From the NCBI GenBank assembly GCA_026989355.1, contig JALSJM010000016.1, positions 62,001-126,000 of the forward strand: a DNA stretch of 64,000 nt, in the 5' to 3' direction. Positions 40,798 to 49,373 of the stretch are shown one piece after another; position 1 is the stretch's first letter; every line of letters starts with the position of its first letter. Source of the DNA: Paracoccaceae bacterium (GTDB taxonomy: Bacteria; Pseudomonadota; Alphaproteobacteria; Rhodobacterales; Rhodobacteraceae). Under the pieces are notes generated by a model. The model was given only the letters and a program-made list of their open reading frames with translations. It was not told where the DNA came from and did no database searches. Made by a program: the position numbers and the translations under genes.

Positions 40798-41360
40798 GCA
40801 TCCCCTGCGGCCTCGTTCTGCCTTTGCATCAACACCGTCAGGATCTCCGACATGGCCTTGGCCTGTCCGGCCGAGGTCACGCCACCCACCCCGACACGCC
40901 GCCCAAGACGCCACCACATCCCCGGCACCCAGACGCGCTGAAAGCGCCGGTTCAGGGTAAGGGTGAAACCGTGTGACGGTTTCAGCGCGAAGGCCCCCCG
41001 GCTGACGGTTCTGATCTCGGGAATCCGCGCCAGCACGCGCCCGTTGCTATCGCGCAGTTCGCTTTCCGTCAGTTCGATGCACAGCAGGGTGGCGCGGCGC
41101 AGATGTTCCGCCAGCACCAGCACGATCGCCCCGGCCAGCACCAGAACCAGCCGGATCCACAGTGCCATTCCGGGTGTTGCCAGCCCCAGATACGCCAGAA
41201 GCCCGCCCAGCGATACCAGCACTGCCAGCGCGAAGAGCCGGCGCGGCGGCGAGGGCGACAGTGAGATCAGCACCCGGTCGGCATCTTTCTTGTCGCCGTT
41301 CGGGCTGTTCCTTTCGCTCTTTCGGCCCGAGGGGGTGCCTTTCTGAATGTCCTTGTCCAT
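40779..41360 (-). CDS. Hypothetical membrane protein (193 residues)
   Basis: A basic cytosolic N terminus (about 45 residues) is followed by two helices (LFALAVLVSLGGLLAYLGLA and LWIRLVLVLAGAIVLVLA) and a C-terminal domain of beta-strand character (LCIELTESELRDSNGRVLARI). The layout is like small membrane-anchored PH-like proteins. A ribosome site (GAGGCGG) lies ahead of ATG 41360. I do not recognise a named family. Confidence 0.7.
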   Translation of the reverse strand: MDKDIQKGTPSGRKSERNSPNGDKKDADRVLISLSPSPPRRLFALAVLVSLGGLLAYLGLATPGMALWIRLVLVLAGAIVLVLAEHLRRATLLCIELTESELRDSNGRVLARIPEIRTVSRGAFALKPSHGFTLTLNRRFQRVWVPGMWWRLGRRVGVGGVTSAGQAKAMSEILTVLMQRQNEAAGDANESGG

Positions 41361-41483
41361 TTTCCGCCTCTGTTTCCGTTCACGCCCCTTACCCTGCCCA
41401 CGCCCGGAAATACAGGCCCATTCCTGCCCCGATCCTGCCCCGGCGGCGCACCGCTGCAGGGATCCCCGCCCCGGCTCCGTTTT

Positions 41484-42092
41484 TCATGCAATCCGGGCCG
41501 CATCATCACCGCCGACCGCCTTGCGGACCATATCCCAGTATATGCTTTCGACGCGGCTGCGCGACAGGCGCCCGCCCTCGCGATACCAGGTATTCACCCC
41601 GGTCAGCATGGCGATGATCGCCAGCGTTGCAAGCTTGGTATCCGGCACCCGGAAATCGCCGCTTTCCTGCCCTTGCCGCAGGATTGCTTCCAGCTGGTTC
41701 TCATAGGCCCGGCGCAGGGATTCGATCCGCTCGAAATTTTCGGGTGTGAGATTGCGAAGCTCCATATAGGCAATGAACACGGCATCGGGGCGCGCCAGGT
41801 GAAAGCGGATGTGAAACCGCACAAAGGCCTCAAGCTGCGCCATCGCGCCCTTTCCCTTTTCTGCCGCGGCCCAGGCCTGCAGAAGCTCTTCCAGGTGGGT
41901 CTTCATCAGATCGAACAGCAACGTCTGCTTGTCGGGGGTGTAAAGATAAAGCGCCCCCGCCTGCATGCCCACCTCGGCAGCGATCCGGCGCATCGACACT
42001 GCCGCATACCCCATACGGGCAAACAGCTTCTGCGCCGCGCTGCGCACCCGGGGGCCGGTGATCTGGGCATGTGATCCTGTCTTGCGGGCCAT
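41484..42092 (-). CDS. TetR/AcrR family transcriptional regulator
   Basis: A 202-residue repressor with the N-terminal TetR helix-turn-helix at residues 14-60 (RSAAQKLFARMGYAAVSMRR and QAGALYLYTPDKQTLLFDL) and a helical ligand-binding domain. A perfect inverted repeat sits 14 bases upstream of its start, so autoregulation is likely. The divergent gene is a small lipoprotein. The effector is unknown. Confidence 0.9.
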   Translation of the reverse strand: MARKTGSHAQITGPRVRSAAQKLFARMGYAAVSMRRIAAEVGMQAGALYLYTPDKQTLLFDLMKTHLEELLQAWAAAEKGKGAMAQLEAFVRFHIRFHLARPDAVFIAYMELRNLTPENFERIESLRRAYENQLEAILRQGQESGDFRVPDTKLATLAIIAMLTGVNTWYREGGRLSRSRVESIYWDMVRKAVGGDDAARIA

Positions 42093-42105
42093 GCACCGGG
42101 TTTAT

Positions 42106-42121
42106 ATGAACGGATGTTCAT
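42106..42121. promoter_or_regulatory. TetR-type operator
   Basis: A perfect inverted repeat ATGAAC-GGAT-GTTCAT lies between the start of the TetR gene (42092) and the divergent lipoprotein gene (42194). Its size and symmetry are typical of TetR-family operators. It could repress both genes. Confidence 0.6.
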
Positions 42122-42193
42122 CTCAAAGCGGCTTGTGATCTCCGCCCCTCCGCCTGTAATGAGAAAGGAACGGTTCGCATTACCGGAGGCCGA

Positions 42194-42502
42194 ATGTTCC
42201 GCCACGTGAAAACCCTGCCGCTGATCGCCGCTCTCGCCCTTGCGGCAGCCAGTTGCAGCCGTTTTCCCGAACTCGAGCGCCGGATCAGCCCCGAAGCACG
42301 GGCCGCCGACTATCCGGCCCTGCTGCCGCTTGACGAAGCCCTGGCCGGAACCCGGACGCGGAACATCACGTCCGCTTCGGCCGAAACCCTGCTGGTGCGA
42401 GTTGCAGGGCTGAGGGCACAGGCCAGATATCTGCAACGGCCGGTTCTCAGCCGGGCCGATCGGACACGCCTGCAAGCCGCGATCCGGCGTCACCACCCCT
42501 GA
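42194..42502 (+). CDS. Small predicted lipoprotein
   Basis: A 102-residue protein with a type II signal peptide ending in the lipobox AASC (C21). The mature part is about 80 residues, rich in Arg and Ala, without recognisable domain. A GGAGG ribosome site precedes ATG 42194. It is divergent from TetR across the operator, so the TetR protein may control it. Related short lipoproteins occur next to hom in related genomes, but this is from memory. Confidence 0.7.
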   Translation: MFRHVKTLPLIAALALAAASCSRFPELERRISPEARAADYPALLPLDEALAGTRTRNITSASAETLLVRVAGLRAQARYLQRPVLSRADRTRLQAAIRRHHP

Positions 42503-42637
42503 ACGGCGGCCGGCGGTTTCTGCCTGTTCTTTTTCCGCTGCCCGCTCCGCCGTTCGCGGCCCTGCGTGTCTTTGCGTTGCAAATGGCATGAATTCTGAGT
42601 AGAGAGCCGGGAAACCTGGCTGGGAACGGAGCCCCTG

Positions 42638-43924
42638 ATGACCACCCCCTTGCGCCTTGGAATTGCCGGACTGGGAACCGTCGGCATCGGTGTCGTGAAG
42701 ATCGTGCGCCGCAATGCCGCGCTGCTTGCCCTGCGCGCCGGCCGGACGATCGAGATCGTCGCCGTCTGCGCCCGCGACAAGGGAAAGGAGCGTGGTGTTT
42801 CCCTTGCTTCCTGTGCCTGGGAAGACGACCCGGTGGCACTGGCGCGCCGTTCCGACATTGATGTTTTCGTGGAACTGATGGGCGGCAGCGACGGCCCCGC
42901 AAAGGCGGCAACCGAAGCGGCGATCGAGGCAGGCAAGGATGTGGTTACCGCCAACAAGGCCATGCTGGCCCACCACGGGCAGGCACTGGCCGAAGCGGCC
43001 GAGGCCCGGGGCCACGTGATCCGCTTCGAGGCGGCGGTTGCCGGAGGCATTCCGGTGATGAAGGCCCTGACCGAAAGCCTTGCCGGAAACGAGATCACCC
43101 GCGTCATGGGGGTGATGAACGGCACCTGCAACTATATCCTTACCCGCATGCAGAACGCGGGGCTGCCCTATGAAGAGGTATTCGAAGAAGCCCGCCGGCT
43201 CGGCTATCTCGAAGCCGATCCCACGCTTGACGTGGGCGGCATCGACGCCGGGCACAAGCTGGCGCTTCTGGCCTCGGTTGCCTTCGGCACCCGGGTGTCC
43301 TTCGACGGGGTGCGCATCGAAGGGATCGAGCGCATCACAATCGAAGACATCCGCCGGGCCGCCGACATGGGCTTTCGCATCAAGCTTCTGGGCGTGGCAC
43401 GGATGACGGCCCGCGGCCTTGAGCAGCGGATGTCGCCCTGCCTCGTGCCCGCCTCCAGCCCGCTGGGGCAGCTTGAGGGCGGCACCAACATGGTGGTGCT
43501 CGAAGGCGACAGCGTGGGCCAGATCGTGTTACGCGGCCCCGGTGCCGGCGAAGGCCCTACCGCCAGCGCGGTGATGAGCGACATCATCGATATTGCCCGC
43601 GGCACCCGTCTGCCCACCTTCGGCCAGCCCGCCACAACCCTGAAAACCGCAAGACCGGCCCGCGTTTCGGCCCCCGCCCCCTATTACCTGCGCATGAAGC
43701 TTCAGGACAAGCCGGGCGCCCTTGCCAGGATCGCCACGGTTCTGGGCGAGGCCGGCGTATCGATCGACAGGATGCGCCAGTACGGCCATGAGGATACCAC
43801 CGCGCCGGTGCTTATTGTCACCCACAAGACCACACGCGATGCACTTGACAAGGCCCTGCCGGGGTTTTCCAGAACGGGGGTTCTGGCCGCACCGCCGGTA
43901 GCCTTGCGGATCGAAACCGTTTGA
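42638..43924 (+). CDS. hom: Homoserine dehydrogenase
   Basis: A 428-residue enzyme that reduces aspartate semialdehyde to homoserine, the branch to threonine, methionine and isoleucine. The NAD(P)-binding motif is GLGTVGIGVV, the catalytic core shows VTANKAMLAHHG and GGIPVMKAL and NGTCNYIL, and D/K residues fall in DPTLDVGGIDAGHKLALLAS. The C-terminal ACT domain begins near residue 350 (YYLRMKLQDKPGALARIA), implying feedback by threonine. Confidence 0.95.
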   Translation: MTTPLRLGIAGLGTVGIGVVKIVRRNAALLALRAGRTIEIVAVCARDKGKERGVSLASCAWEDDPVALARRSDIDVFVELMGGSDGPAKAATEAAIEAGKDVVTANKAMLAHHGQALAEAAEARGHVIRFEAAVAGGIPVMKALTESLAGNEITRVMGVMNGTCNYILTRMQNAGLPYEEVFEEARRLGYLEADPTLDVGGIDAGHKLALLASVAFGTRVSFDGVRIEGIERITIEDIRRAADMGFRIKLLGVARMTARGLEQRMSPCLVPASSPLGQLEGGTNMVVLEGDSVGQIVLRGPGAGEGPTASAVMSDIIDIARGTRLPTFGQPATTLKTARPARVSAPAPYYLRMKLQDKPGALARIATVLGEAGVSIDRMRQYGHEDTTAPVLIVTHKTTRDALDKALPGFSRTGVLAAPPVALRIETV

Positions 43925-44002
43925 CCCGCCGCATATACCGGCGCAAGTTTCCCGCATGGCCCGGTCGGGCCTGGCGGGCAGAGCGAGAACAAAGGAACGG
44001 AA

Positions 44003-44980
44003 ATGGCACAGATCACCTCACAGGCTTCGGATTTTCAGGACCGCATGCTTTCCCTCGGCCTTGCACGGGTATCGGAAGCCGCCGCGCTGGCCTCGGCCCG
44101 GCTGATCGGTCGGGGCGACGAGAAGGCCGCCGATCAGGCCGCCGTGGATGCCATGCGCACCCAGCTCAACCTGCTTGATATCGCCGGTGTGGTGGTGATC
44201 GGCGAGGGCGAGCGCGACGAGGCCCCGATGCTGTTCATCGGTGAGGAGGTAGGCACCGGGAAAGGCCCCGGTGTGGACATCGCCCTTGACCCTCTTGAAG
44301 GCACCACACTGACGGCAAAGGACATGCCCAATGCCCTGGCCGTCATCGCCATGGGGCCGCGCGGCTCGATGCTGCATGCGCCCGATGTCTATATGGACAA
44401 GCTGGCGATCGGCCCCGGCTATGCGCCGGGAACGGTCAGCCTCGACATGTCGCCGGGCGAGCGCATCCACGCGCTGGCCAGGGCCAAGGGCTGCAAGCCG
44501 CAGGACATCATGGCCTGCATCCTCGAGCGGCCCCGCCACGAAGACCTGATTGCCGAGGTGCGCGAAACCGGCGCTGCGATCCGCCTGATTACCGATGGCG
44601 ACGTGGCGGGCGTGATGCATTGCGCCGAGCCAGATGTAACGGGCATCGACATCTACATGGGATCGGGCGGAGCGCCCGAAGGCGTTCTGGCCGCGGCCGC
44701 GCTGAAATGCATGGGCGGGCAGATCTACGGCCGGCTTCTGTTTCGCAACGAAGACGAAAAGGTACGCGCGCGGCGGGTGGGGATCTCCGATCTCGACCGC
44801 ATCTACAGCCGCGACGACATGGTCCGGGGCGACGTGATCTTCGCAGCAACCGGCGTCACCGACGGCTCGCTTCTGGCCGGAATCCGGCGCGAACCGGGTT
44901 TCCTGACAACGGAAACCCTGCTCATGCGGTCGAAAACCGGCTCGCGCCGGCGCATGACCTATCGCACACCGGTGGAATAG
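44003..44980 (+). CDS. glpX: Class II fructose-1,6-bisphosphatase
   Basis: A 325-residue metal-dependent phosphatase of gluconeogenesis. The metal site is read in IGEGERDEAPML and LDPLEGTTLTAKD, with further family segments in PNALAVIAMGPRG and GSGGAPEGVLAAAALKCMGG. A ribosome site GGAACGG precedes ATG 44003. Located 78 bases after hom and followed by recJ, a conserved order in Rhodobacterales. Confidence 0.95.
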   Translation: MAQITSQASDFQDRMLSLGLARVSEAAALASARLIGRGDEKAADQAAVDAMRTQLNLLDIAGVVVIGEGERDEAPMLFIGEEVGTGKGPGVDIALDPLEGTTLTAKDMPNALAVIAMGPRGSMLHAPDVYMDKLAIGPGYAPGTVSLDMSPGERIHALARAKGCKPQDIMACILERPRHEDLIAEVRETGAAIRLITDGDVAGVMHCAEPDVTGIDIYMGSGGAPEGVLAAAALKCMGGQIYGRLLFRNEDEKVRARRVGISDLDRIYSRDDMVRGDVIFAATGVTDGSLLAGIRREPGFLTTETLLMRSKTGSRRRMTYRTPVE

Positions 44981-45058
44981 GAAACAGGCGATGGCCGCCG
45001 CACCGCCGTGCAATGTGCCGGAAACAGGCTCTGCCCTCTCTTCTCCCGCAGTGCAGCC

Positions 45059-46807
45059 ATGAGCGATTTCCTGAATGTTGCGGCCTCGCTCTCCGGCCGG
45101 CGCTGGATCGGCCCGAGTGGCGACGAGATCCGCGCCGCCGAAGCACTGGCCCAGCAGAGCAGCCTGCCACCTGCCCTGTGCCGGGTGCTGGCACGGCGTG
45201 CGGTGCCCCCCGAACAGGCCGGGGAATTCCTGAACCCGACCCTGAAGAACCTGCTGCCCGATCCCCGCGCCCTGAAGGACATGGAACAGGCCTCCGAACG
45301 GTTTCTGAAGGCGCTTTCGAGGGGCGAAACCATCGCCATCTTCGCCGATTACGATGTGGATGGCGGGGCCGCTGCTGCACTGCTGATCGACTGGCTGCGG
45401 CAGATGGGGAAAGAGGCCAGCCTTTATGTTCCCGACCGGATCACCGAAGGTTACGGCCCCAACCCGGCAGCAATGAAAGATCTGGCGCAGGGGCACGATC
45501 TGATCGTCTGTGTCGATTGTGGCACGCTTGGCCACGAAGCGATCGCCGCAGCCGAAGGGGCGGATGTTCTGGTGCTCGATCATCACCTTGGCGGGGAAAC
45601 CCTGCCGCCGGCGCTGGCGGTGGTGAACCCGAACCGCCAGGACGAAAGCGGCGATCTGCATTATCTGTGCGCCGCCGGGGTGGTGTTCCTGTTGCTGGTC
45701 GAACTGAACCGCAGGCTGCGCGAAACGGGCAGCGGCGGGCCCGATCTGATGGCGATGCTCGATCTGGTGGCTCTGGCAACGGTGGCCGATGTGGCGCCGC
45801 TTGTTGCTGCCAACCGGGCACTGGTGCGCCAGGGCCTGAAGGTAATGGCGCGCCGTCGGCGCCCCGGCCTGGTGGCGCTGTGCGACGCGGCCCGCCTCGA
45901 CACTGCGCCCGAGGCCTATCATCTGGGCTTTGTACTCGGACCCCGGATAAATGCCGGCGGGCGCATCGGCAAGGCCGATCTGGGTGCGCGGCTGCTTGCA
46001 ACTTCAGATCCGCACGAAGCGGCGGCGCTGGCCGAGCAGCTGGAACGGCTGAACCACGAGCGGCGCGAGGTCGAAACCGCGGTGCGGGCCGCGGCACTTG
46101 ATCAGGCCCGTGCCAGAGGGCTTGAAGGGCCTCTGGCCTGGGCCGCGGGCGATGGCTGGCACCCAGGGGTGATCGGAATTGTTGCCGCCAGACTGAAAGA
46201 GGCCAGCAACCGCCCGGCGGTGGTAATCGGATTTGAAGGCGACGAGGGCAAGGGCTCGGGGCGTTCGGTCAACGGGGTGGACCTGGGCGCGGCAATCCAG
46301 CAGCTGAAGGCCGAGGGACTGCTCGTGAAAGGCGGCGGGCACAGGATGGCAGCCGGCCTTTCACTGACACGTGCGCAGCTTGAACCGGCGATGCAGCGGC
46401 TTGGCGAACTGCTTGCCCGGCAGGGATCGGGCCGGCTGGGGCCGGCCGACCTGCGGCTTGACGGGTTGCTGATGCCCCCGGCGGCAACCCCGGAACTGAT
46501 CGAACAGATCGAAGCCGCCGGCCCCTTCGGCGCCGCCGCTCCTGCGCCCCGTTTCGCCTTTCCGGAAATGATGATCCACCACGCAAGGCGCGTGGGTGAC
46601 ACGCACCTGAAGCTCAGCTTTGGCGATGCTTCCGGCACGGGCCCACGTATCGATGCCATATGTTTCGGCGCCTTCGACGGCCCGCTCGGGGCGGCATTGC
46701 TGAACCACGCAGACGTGCGCTTCCACCTTGCCGGCCGGCTTGAAATCAATACCTGGGGCGGCCGCCGCCGCGTCCAGCTGCGGCTGGAAGATGCGGCAAC
46801 TGCCTGA
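45059..46807 (+). CDS. recJ: Single-stranded-DNA-specific exonuclease RecJ
   Basis: A 582-residue 5'-3' exonuclease of the DHH family used in recombination and mismatch repair. Motif I is IFADYDVDGGAAAALLIDWL, motif II CVDCGT, motif III VLDHHLGGETLPPA and the DHHA1 domain has SGRSVNGVDLG and GGGHRMAAG. In motif I the residue after DG is G and then AA, where Ser/Thr are usual, a mild variation. The start at 45059 (MSDFLNV) was chosen over 45008, which has no family-like sequence. Confidence 0.93.
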   Translation: MSDFLNVAASLSGRRWIGPSGDEIRAAEALAQQSSLPPALCRVLARRAVPPEQAGEFLNPTLKNLLPDPRALKDMEQASERFLKALSRGETIAIFADYDVDGGAAAALLIDWLRQMGKEASLYVPDRITEGYGPNPAAMKDLAQGHDLIVCVDCGTLGHEAIAAAEGADVLVLDHHLGGETLPPALAVVNPNRQDESGDLHYLCAAGVVFLLLVELNRRLRETGSGGPDLMAMLDLVALATVADVAPLVAANRALVRQGLKVMARRRRPGLVALCDAARLDTAPEAYHLGFVLGPRINAGGRIGKADLGARLLATSDPHEAAALAEQLERLNHERREVETAVRAAALDQARARGLEGPLAWAAGDGWHPGVIGIVAARLKEASNRPAVVIGFEGDEGKGSGRSVNGVDLGAAIQQLKAEGLLVKGGGHRMAAGLSLTRAQLEPAMQRLGELLARQGSGRLGPADLRLDGLLMPPAATPELIEQIEAAGPFGAAAPAPRFAFPEMMIHHARRVGDTHLKLSFGDASGTGPRIDAICFGAFDGPLGAALLNHADVRFHLAGRLEINTWGGRRRVQLRLEDAATA

Positions 46808-46819
46808 AAAATCTGCCGC

Positions 46820-46838
46820 AAAAAAATGCCTCGGGCAT
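46820..46838 (-). terminator. Minus-strand intrinsic terminator downstream of recJ
   Basis: On the minus strand, ATGCC-CGA-GGCAT is followed by seven T residues. It would stop leftward transcription coming from the H-NOX/GGDEF side before it enters recJ. For rightward transcription the same stem has only A-rich flanks. Confidence 0.55.
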
Positions 46839-46849
46839 GAAAAATCTGC

Positions 46850-46878
46850 TTGCACGACGGGCTGCTTTTGCCTAGATA
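46850..46878 (+). promoter_or_regulatory. Sigma-70-type promoter of tRNA-Glu
   Basis: A -35 hexamer TTGCAC (46850-46855), a 17-base spacer and a -10 hexamer TAGATA (46873-46878) end 14 bases before the tRNA. This is a good match for a housekeeping promoter of a stable RNA. Confidence 0.6.
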
Positions 46879-46892
46879 CCGGCCACGGCACT

Positions 46893-46967
46893 GGCCCGTT
46901 CGTCTATCGGTTAGGACGCCAGGTTTTCAACCTGGAAAGAGGGGTTCGATTCCCCTACGGGCTGCCA
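46893..46967 (+). tRNA. tRNA-Glu (anticodon UUC)
   Basis: A 75-base tRNA with CCA encoded. The acceptor stem GGCCCGT (46893-46899) pairs with ACGGGCT (46957-46963), with a G-T pair at position 1-72. The anticodon stem CCAGG/CCTGG encloses loop TTTTCAA, giving UUC at 46926-46928. The T-arm GGGGTTCGATTCCCC is perfect. Confidence 0.96.
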
Positions 46968-47272
46968 TCCATTCCCCCGAAGAACATTGCAGCGCAGCAT
47001 AATGCAAGGCCGGCGCATGCCCGGCAGCCGCTCTGCCGAAGGGATGGCAGTGCAAAACGGGCGAATGACAACGGGAAATACCCGCCTGCGTCATGCAGGC
47101 GTATCCGACGGCAAAAGCGTCCGAAGCGGGCGCTGTCTGGTTCGGTTTTGTGCGCGCTCATAAAGTCCGGATGTGAACCCGCTCTTCTTCCCTGGCCCGG
47201 AGCGGCGCGAACGTTGCCGCTTGCGCAAACTGCCTTCAGGCCGCCCGGCGGGCAGAAGCGGGAAAGCGGCGC
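46968..47272. other. Intergenic region after tRNA-Glu
   Basis: About 305 bases without a supported gene. It contains one strong hairpin, CGCCTGC (47083-47089) with GCAGGCG (47095-47101), loop GTCAT, flanked by ATA/TAT. It is not followed by T residues, so it is either an RNA structure or a chance repeat. Several short open frames are arginine-rich with no ribosome site. Confidence 0.35.
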
Positions 47273-47428
47273 TCAGTCCTCGCAGGCTTCGCAGCCGGTA
47301 TCGATGAACCATCCGCCCGGGCCGGCGATTTCGTCCGGCAGCACAAGGATCATGGCTTCGCGAATGGCGAACAAAGTCAGAAAGCTCATAGCCAACTGAA
47401 AGAATGTTACATCAAAGATCCAGTTCAT
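47273..47428 (-). CDS. Small membrane protein with C-terminal CxxC (51 residues)
   Basis: A 51-residue frame starting MNWIFDVTFFQLAMSFLTLF. It has one hydrophobic helix, an acidic turn (LPDEIAGPGGWFID) and a C-terminal CEAC pair. An AAGGTGAG ribosome site lies seven bases before ATG 47428. It is on the strand of the H-NOX/GGDEF pair, downstream of it. No family is recognised; the good ribosome site and helix support a real gene, but it could be spurious. Confidence 0.5.
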   Translation of the reverse strand: MNWIFDVTFFQLAMSFLTLFAIREAMILVLPDEIAGPGGWFIDTGCEACED

Positions 47429-47591
47429 GGGACTCACCTTGTTCCTTCCCCCGCATGCTGTTTCACAGGAGAACAAGGCCAAAAAATGACAGAACCGGGA
47501 CAAAATAATTAATCGTTAACGGATGCATTCCCCGGAACGGCCCGGGCAGGATCTTTCGAACGGTGGCGTGACGCGCGGCCGGTGCCCGGAC

Positions 47592-48644
47592 TCAGGCCTG
47601 CAGAGACGACCGGCGGCCCGCTGACGGGGGCCGCGCGGAACGCTGTTCAGGCAGATCTGCAGAAAATACCGTATGGCAGGCACGCCCCCTGTGCTTCGAC
47701 GCATAAAGGGCAATATCGGCATCGCGCATCATCTCTTCCTTCTGCGGCTGCTCGTAACGATCCGAAACCGTGGTGCCGATACTGGCCGAAATCCGGCATG
47801 GTCTTCCCTTGTAAAGGATCGGTTCTTCCAGACGCCTGATGATCCGCCGCGCCAGGCTGTCGAGATCACGTTCATCGGTGCTTTCGCCGATCAGCAGGAT
47901 GAATTCATCGCCACCGACCCGCGCAACCAGATCCTCTTGGCGGGTTTCATCGCGCAGCACCTGCGCCACATGCTGCAGCACGTGGTCGCCGGCAGCATGA
48001 CCGAGCGTATCGTTCACATCCTTGAAATAATCGAGATCGATCTGCATGAGGGCAAAGCGCCGCCCCCCTTCGATGCAGCGTTCAAGCACATGATCAGCGG
48101 CGCGCCGGTTTTTCAGGCCGGTCAGCGTATCGGTGAAGGCCTGTTCCTCGGCAGCGATACGCGCGCTCTGCAGCCTGGCATTCAAACGTCGCGAAGCCTC
48201 CATTGCAGCCGATTTCGCCTCGAACAGGAACAGCATCTCGACAGCCAGATCGGTTGGCGCGAAATCCGAGGCATTGAGGTTGAACTGCGCCACCGCCTCG
48301 ACAATCGCAATACCGAAGGAAAGATTGATCAGAATACCCCCCCCGGCCAGCGGCACGGCAACCCCTTTCAGAGAAACCCGACGCTTGCGACCAAGGGACA
48401 GATGCAGCTTTGCCCCGGCGACATGGGCAAGATCTGCAACCGTCTTGATTCCGCAGGGGCGCCGGAAACCGAAGAGACCGAAGAGATCCGCGCCGATGAT
48501 CTCCCCGTCGGGAAACAGCTTGAGAATTGTCTCCCCGGCATGGGTGATCGTGCCTTGGCTGTCGGCAATCACGTGCATCGGCAGCAACAGCGAAAGCGCC
48601 CCCTGGTCCAGGCCGGCAAGATCGTTCAGACAAGCGCCATCCAT
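47592..48644 (-). CDS. Diguanylate cyclase with N-terminal HNOBA-like domain
   Basis: A 350-residue c-di-GMP synthase. Residues 1-140 resemble the haem-NO-binding-associated (HNOBA) PAS-like domain, followed by a coiled coil (about 141-168) and a GGDEF domain with intact GGDEF at 244-248. The product-inhibition I-site RQED sits at 235-238, five residues before GGDEF. It starts 12 bases after the H-NOX gene, so the NO sensor probably controls this enzyme directly. No EAL domain is present, so degradation is done elsewhere. Confidence 0.88.
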   Translation of the reverse strand: MDGACLNDLAGLDQGALSLLLPMHVIADSQGTITHAGETILKLFPDGEIIGADLFGLFGFRRPCGIKTVADLAHVAGAKLHLSLGRKRRVSLKGVAVPLAGGGILINLSFGIAIVEAVAQFNLNASDFAPTDLAVEMLFLFEAKSAAMEASRRLNARLQSARIAAEEQAFTDTLTGLKNRRAADHVLERCIEGGRRFALMQIDLDYFKDVNDTLGHAAGDHVLQHVAQVLRDETRQEDLVARVGGDEFILLIGESTDERDLDSLARRIIRRLEEPILYKGRPCRISASIGTTVSDRYEQPQKEEMMRDADIALYASKHRGRACHTVFSADLPEQRSARPPSAGRRSSLQA

Positions 48645-48656
48645 TACCCGCCCTTC

Positions 48657-49259
48657 CTATCGCATTGCATGCGCCAATCCCTGAGCAAGGTTGAATTCCC
48701 GGCCTTCCGAAAAATCATCCTCAAGCAGGCGGATGGCAATCCGTTCGCAACAGCCCTCGGCCCCCCTGTGTTCCAGGTAGGCCAGCGCTCCGTAATCGTC
48801 GGCCATGGCCCGCAGGATGCCGATCATCACATGGCCGAAGCCCGGATGCCGCCATCGGCAATAGAGGGTAAAATCGCCAGTGGCGCGATAGCCCACCAGC
48901 TCCAGTTGCGGCAGCTCAAGATCGGGAACCGCGAGACGGGCACGATCATGCAGATCATCAAGCGAATGCAGGAATTCGACGAATGTCACCCCGCAGAAGC
49001 GCAGCAGGCGGCGTGGCGCGGGCTGTTTGGGATTGGTAACGAGATAGGTGCCGAGATCTTCCATCAGCATCTCGCGCGGGCGCAGCAGGCGCTGTGCCGC
49101 AGCATCGAGCACCGCATGGGTCAGCGTGTCATCATATTCGAGCATTGCCTCGAACTGATCGAAGCCCAGACCGGCTGCGCACACCACATCAGCCCAGACA
49201 TCGGCGCCGTAGGTATCGCAGATGAAACACTGGATCGACCGATTGATCAGGCCGTGCAT
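48657..49259 (-). CDS. H-NOX (haem nitric oxide/oxygen binding) protein
   Basis: A 200-residue soluble haem sensor. The family start MHGLINRSIQCFICDTYG is clear and the candidate proximal haem ligand is H104 in SLDDLHDRARL. The YxSxR motif that binds haem propionates reads Y133-C-R135-W-R137, so the serine is arginine while Y and the last R remain. The C-terminal FGHVMIGILRAMADDYG is conserved. The start at 49259 has a strong AAGGAAAGGAAG ribosome site. NO probably binds and regulates the adjacent HNOBA-GGDEF protein, as in other bacterial H-NOX/cyclase pairs. Confidence 0.87.
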   Translation of the reverse strand: MHGLINRSIQCFICDTYGADVWADVVCAAGLGFDQFEAMLEYDDTLTHAVLDAAAQRLLRPREMLMEDLGTYLVTNPKQPAPRRLLRFCGVTFVEFLHSLDDLHDRARLAVPDLELPQLELVGYRATGDFTLYCRWRHPGFGHVMIGILRAMADDYGALAYLEHRGAEGCCERIAIRLLEDDFSEGREFNLAQGLAHAMR

Positions 49260-49373
49260 GGCTTCCTTTCCTTGCGCTTTGCACAGTCCTACCGGGGCCT
49301 GATTAACAAAAACCCAATTTTCCGGGAACAATCCGTAAAATGCGGTCTTTCGGCCTGATGCGGCCGGGCATTC

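Noticed and set aside
42503-42637. A SAM-type riboswitch upstream of hom
   Set aside because: The leader is too short and shows no consensus core of the SAM-II or SAM/SAH classes.
44018-45922. A minus-strand open frame of 634 codons across glpX and recJ
   Set aside because: Antisense to two secure genes; no ribosome site or domain.
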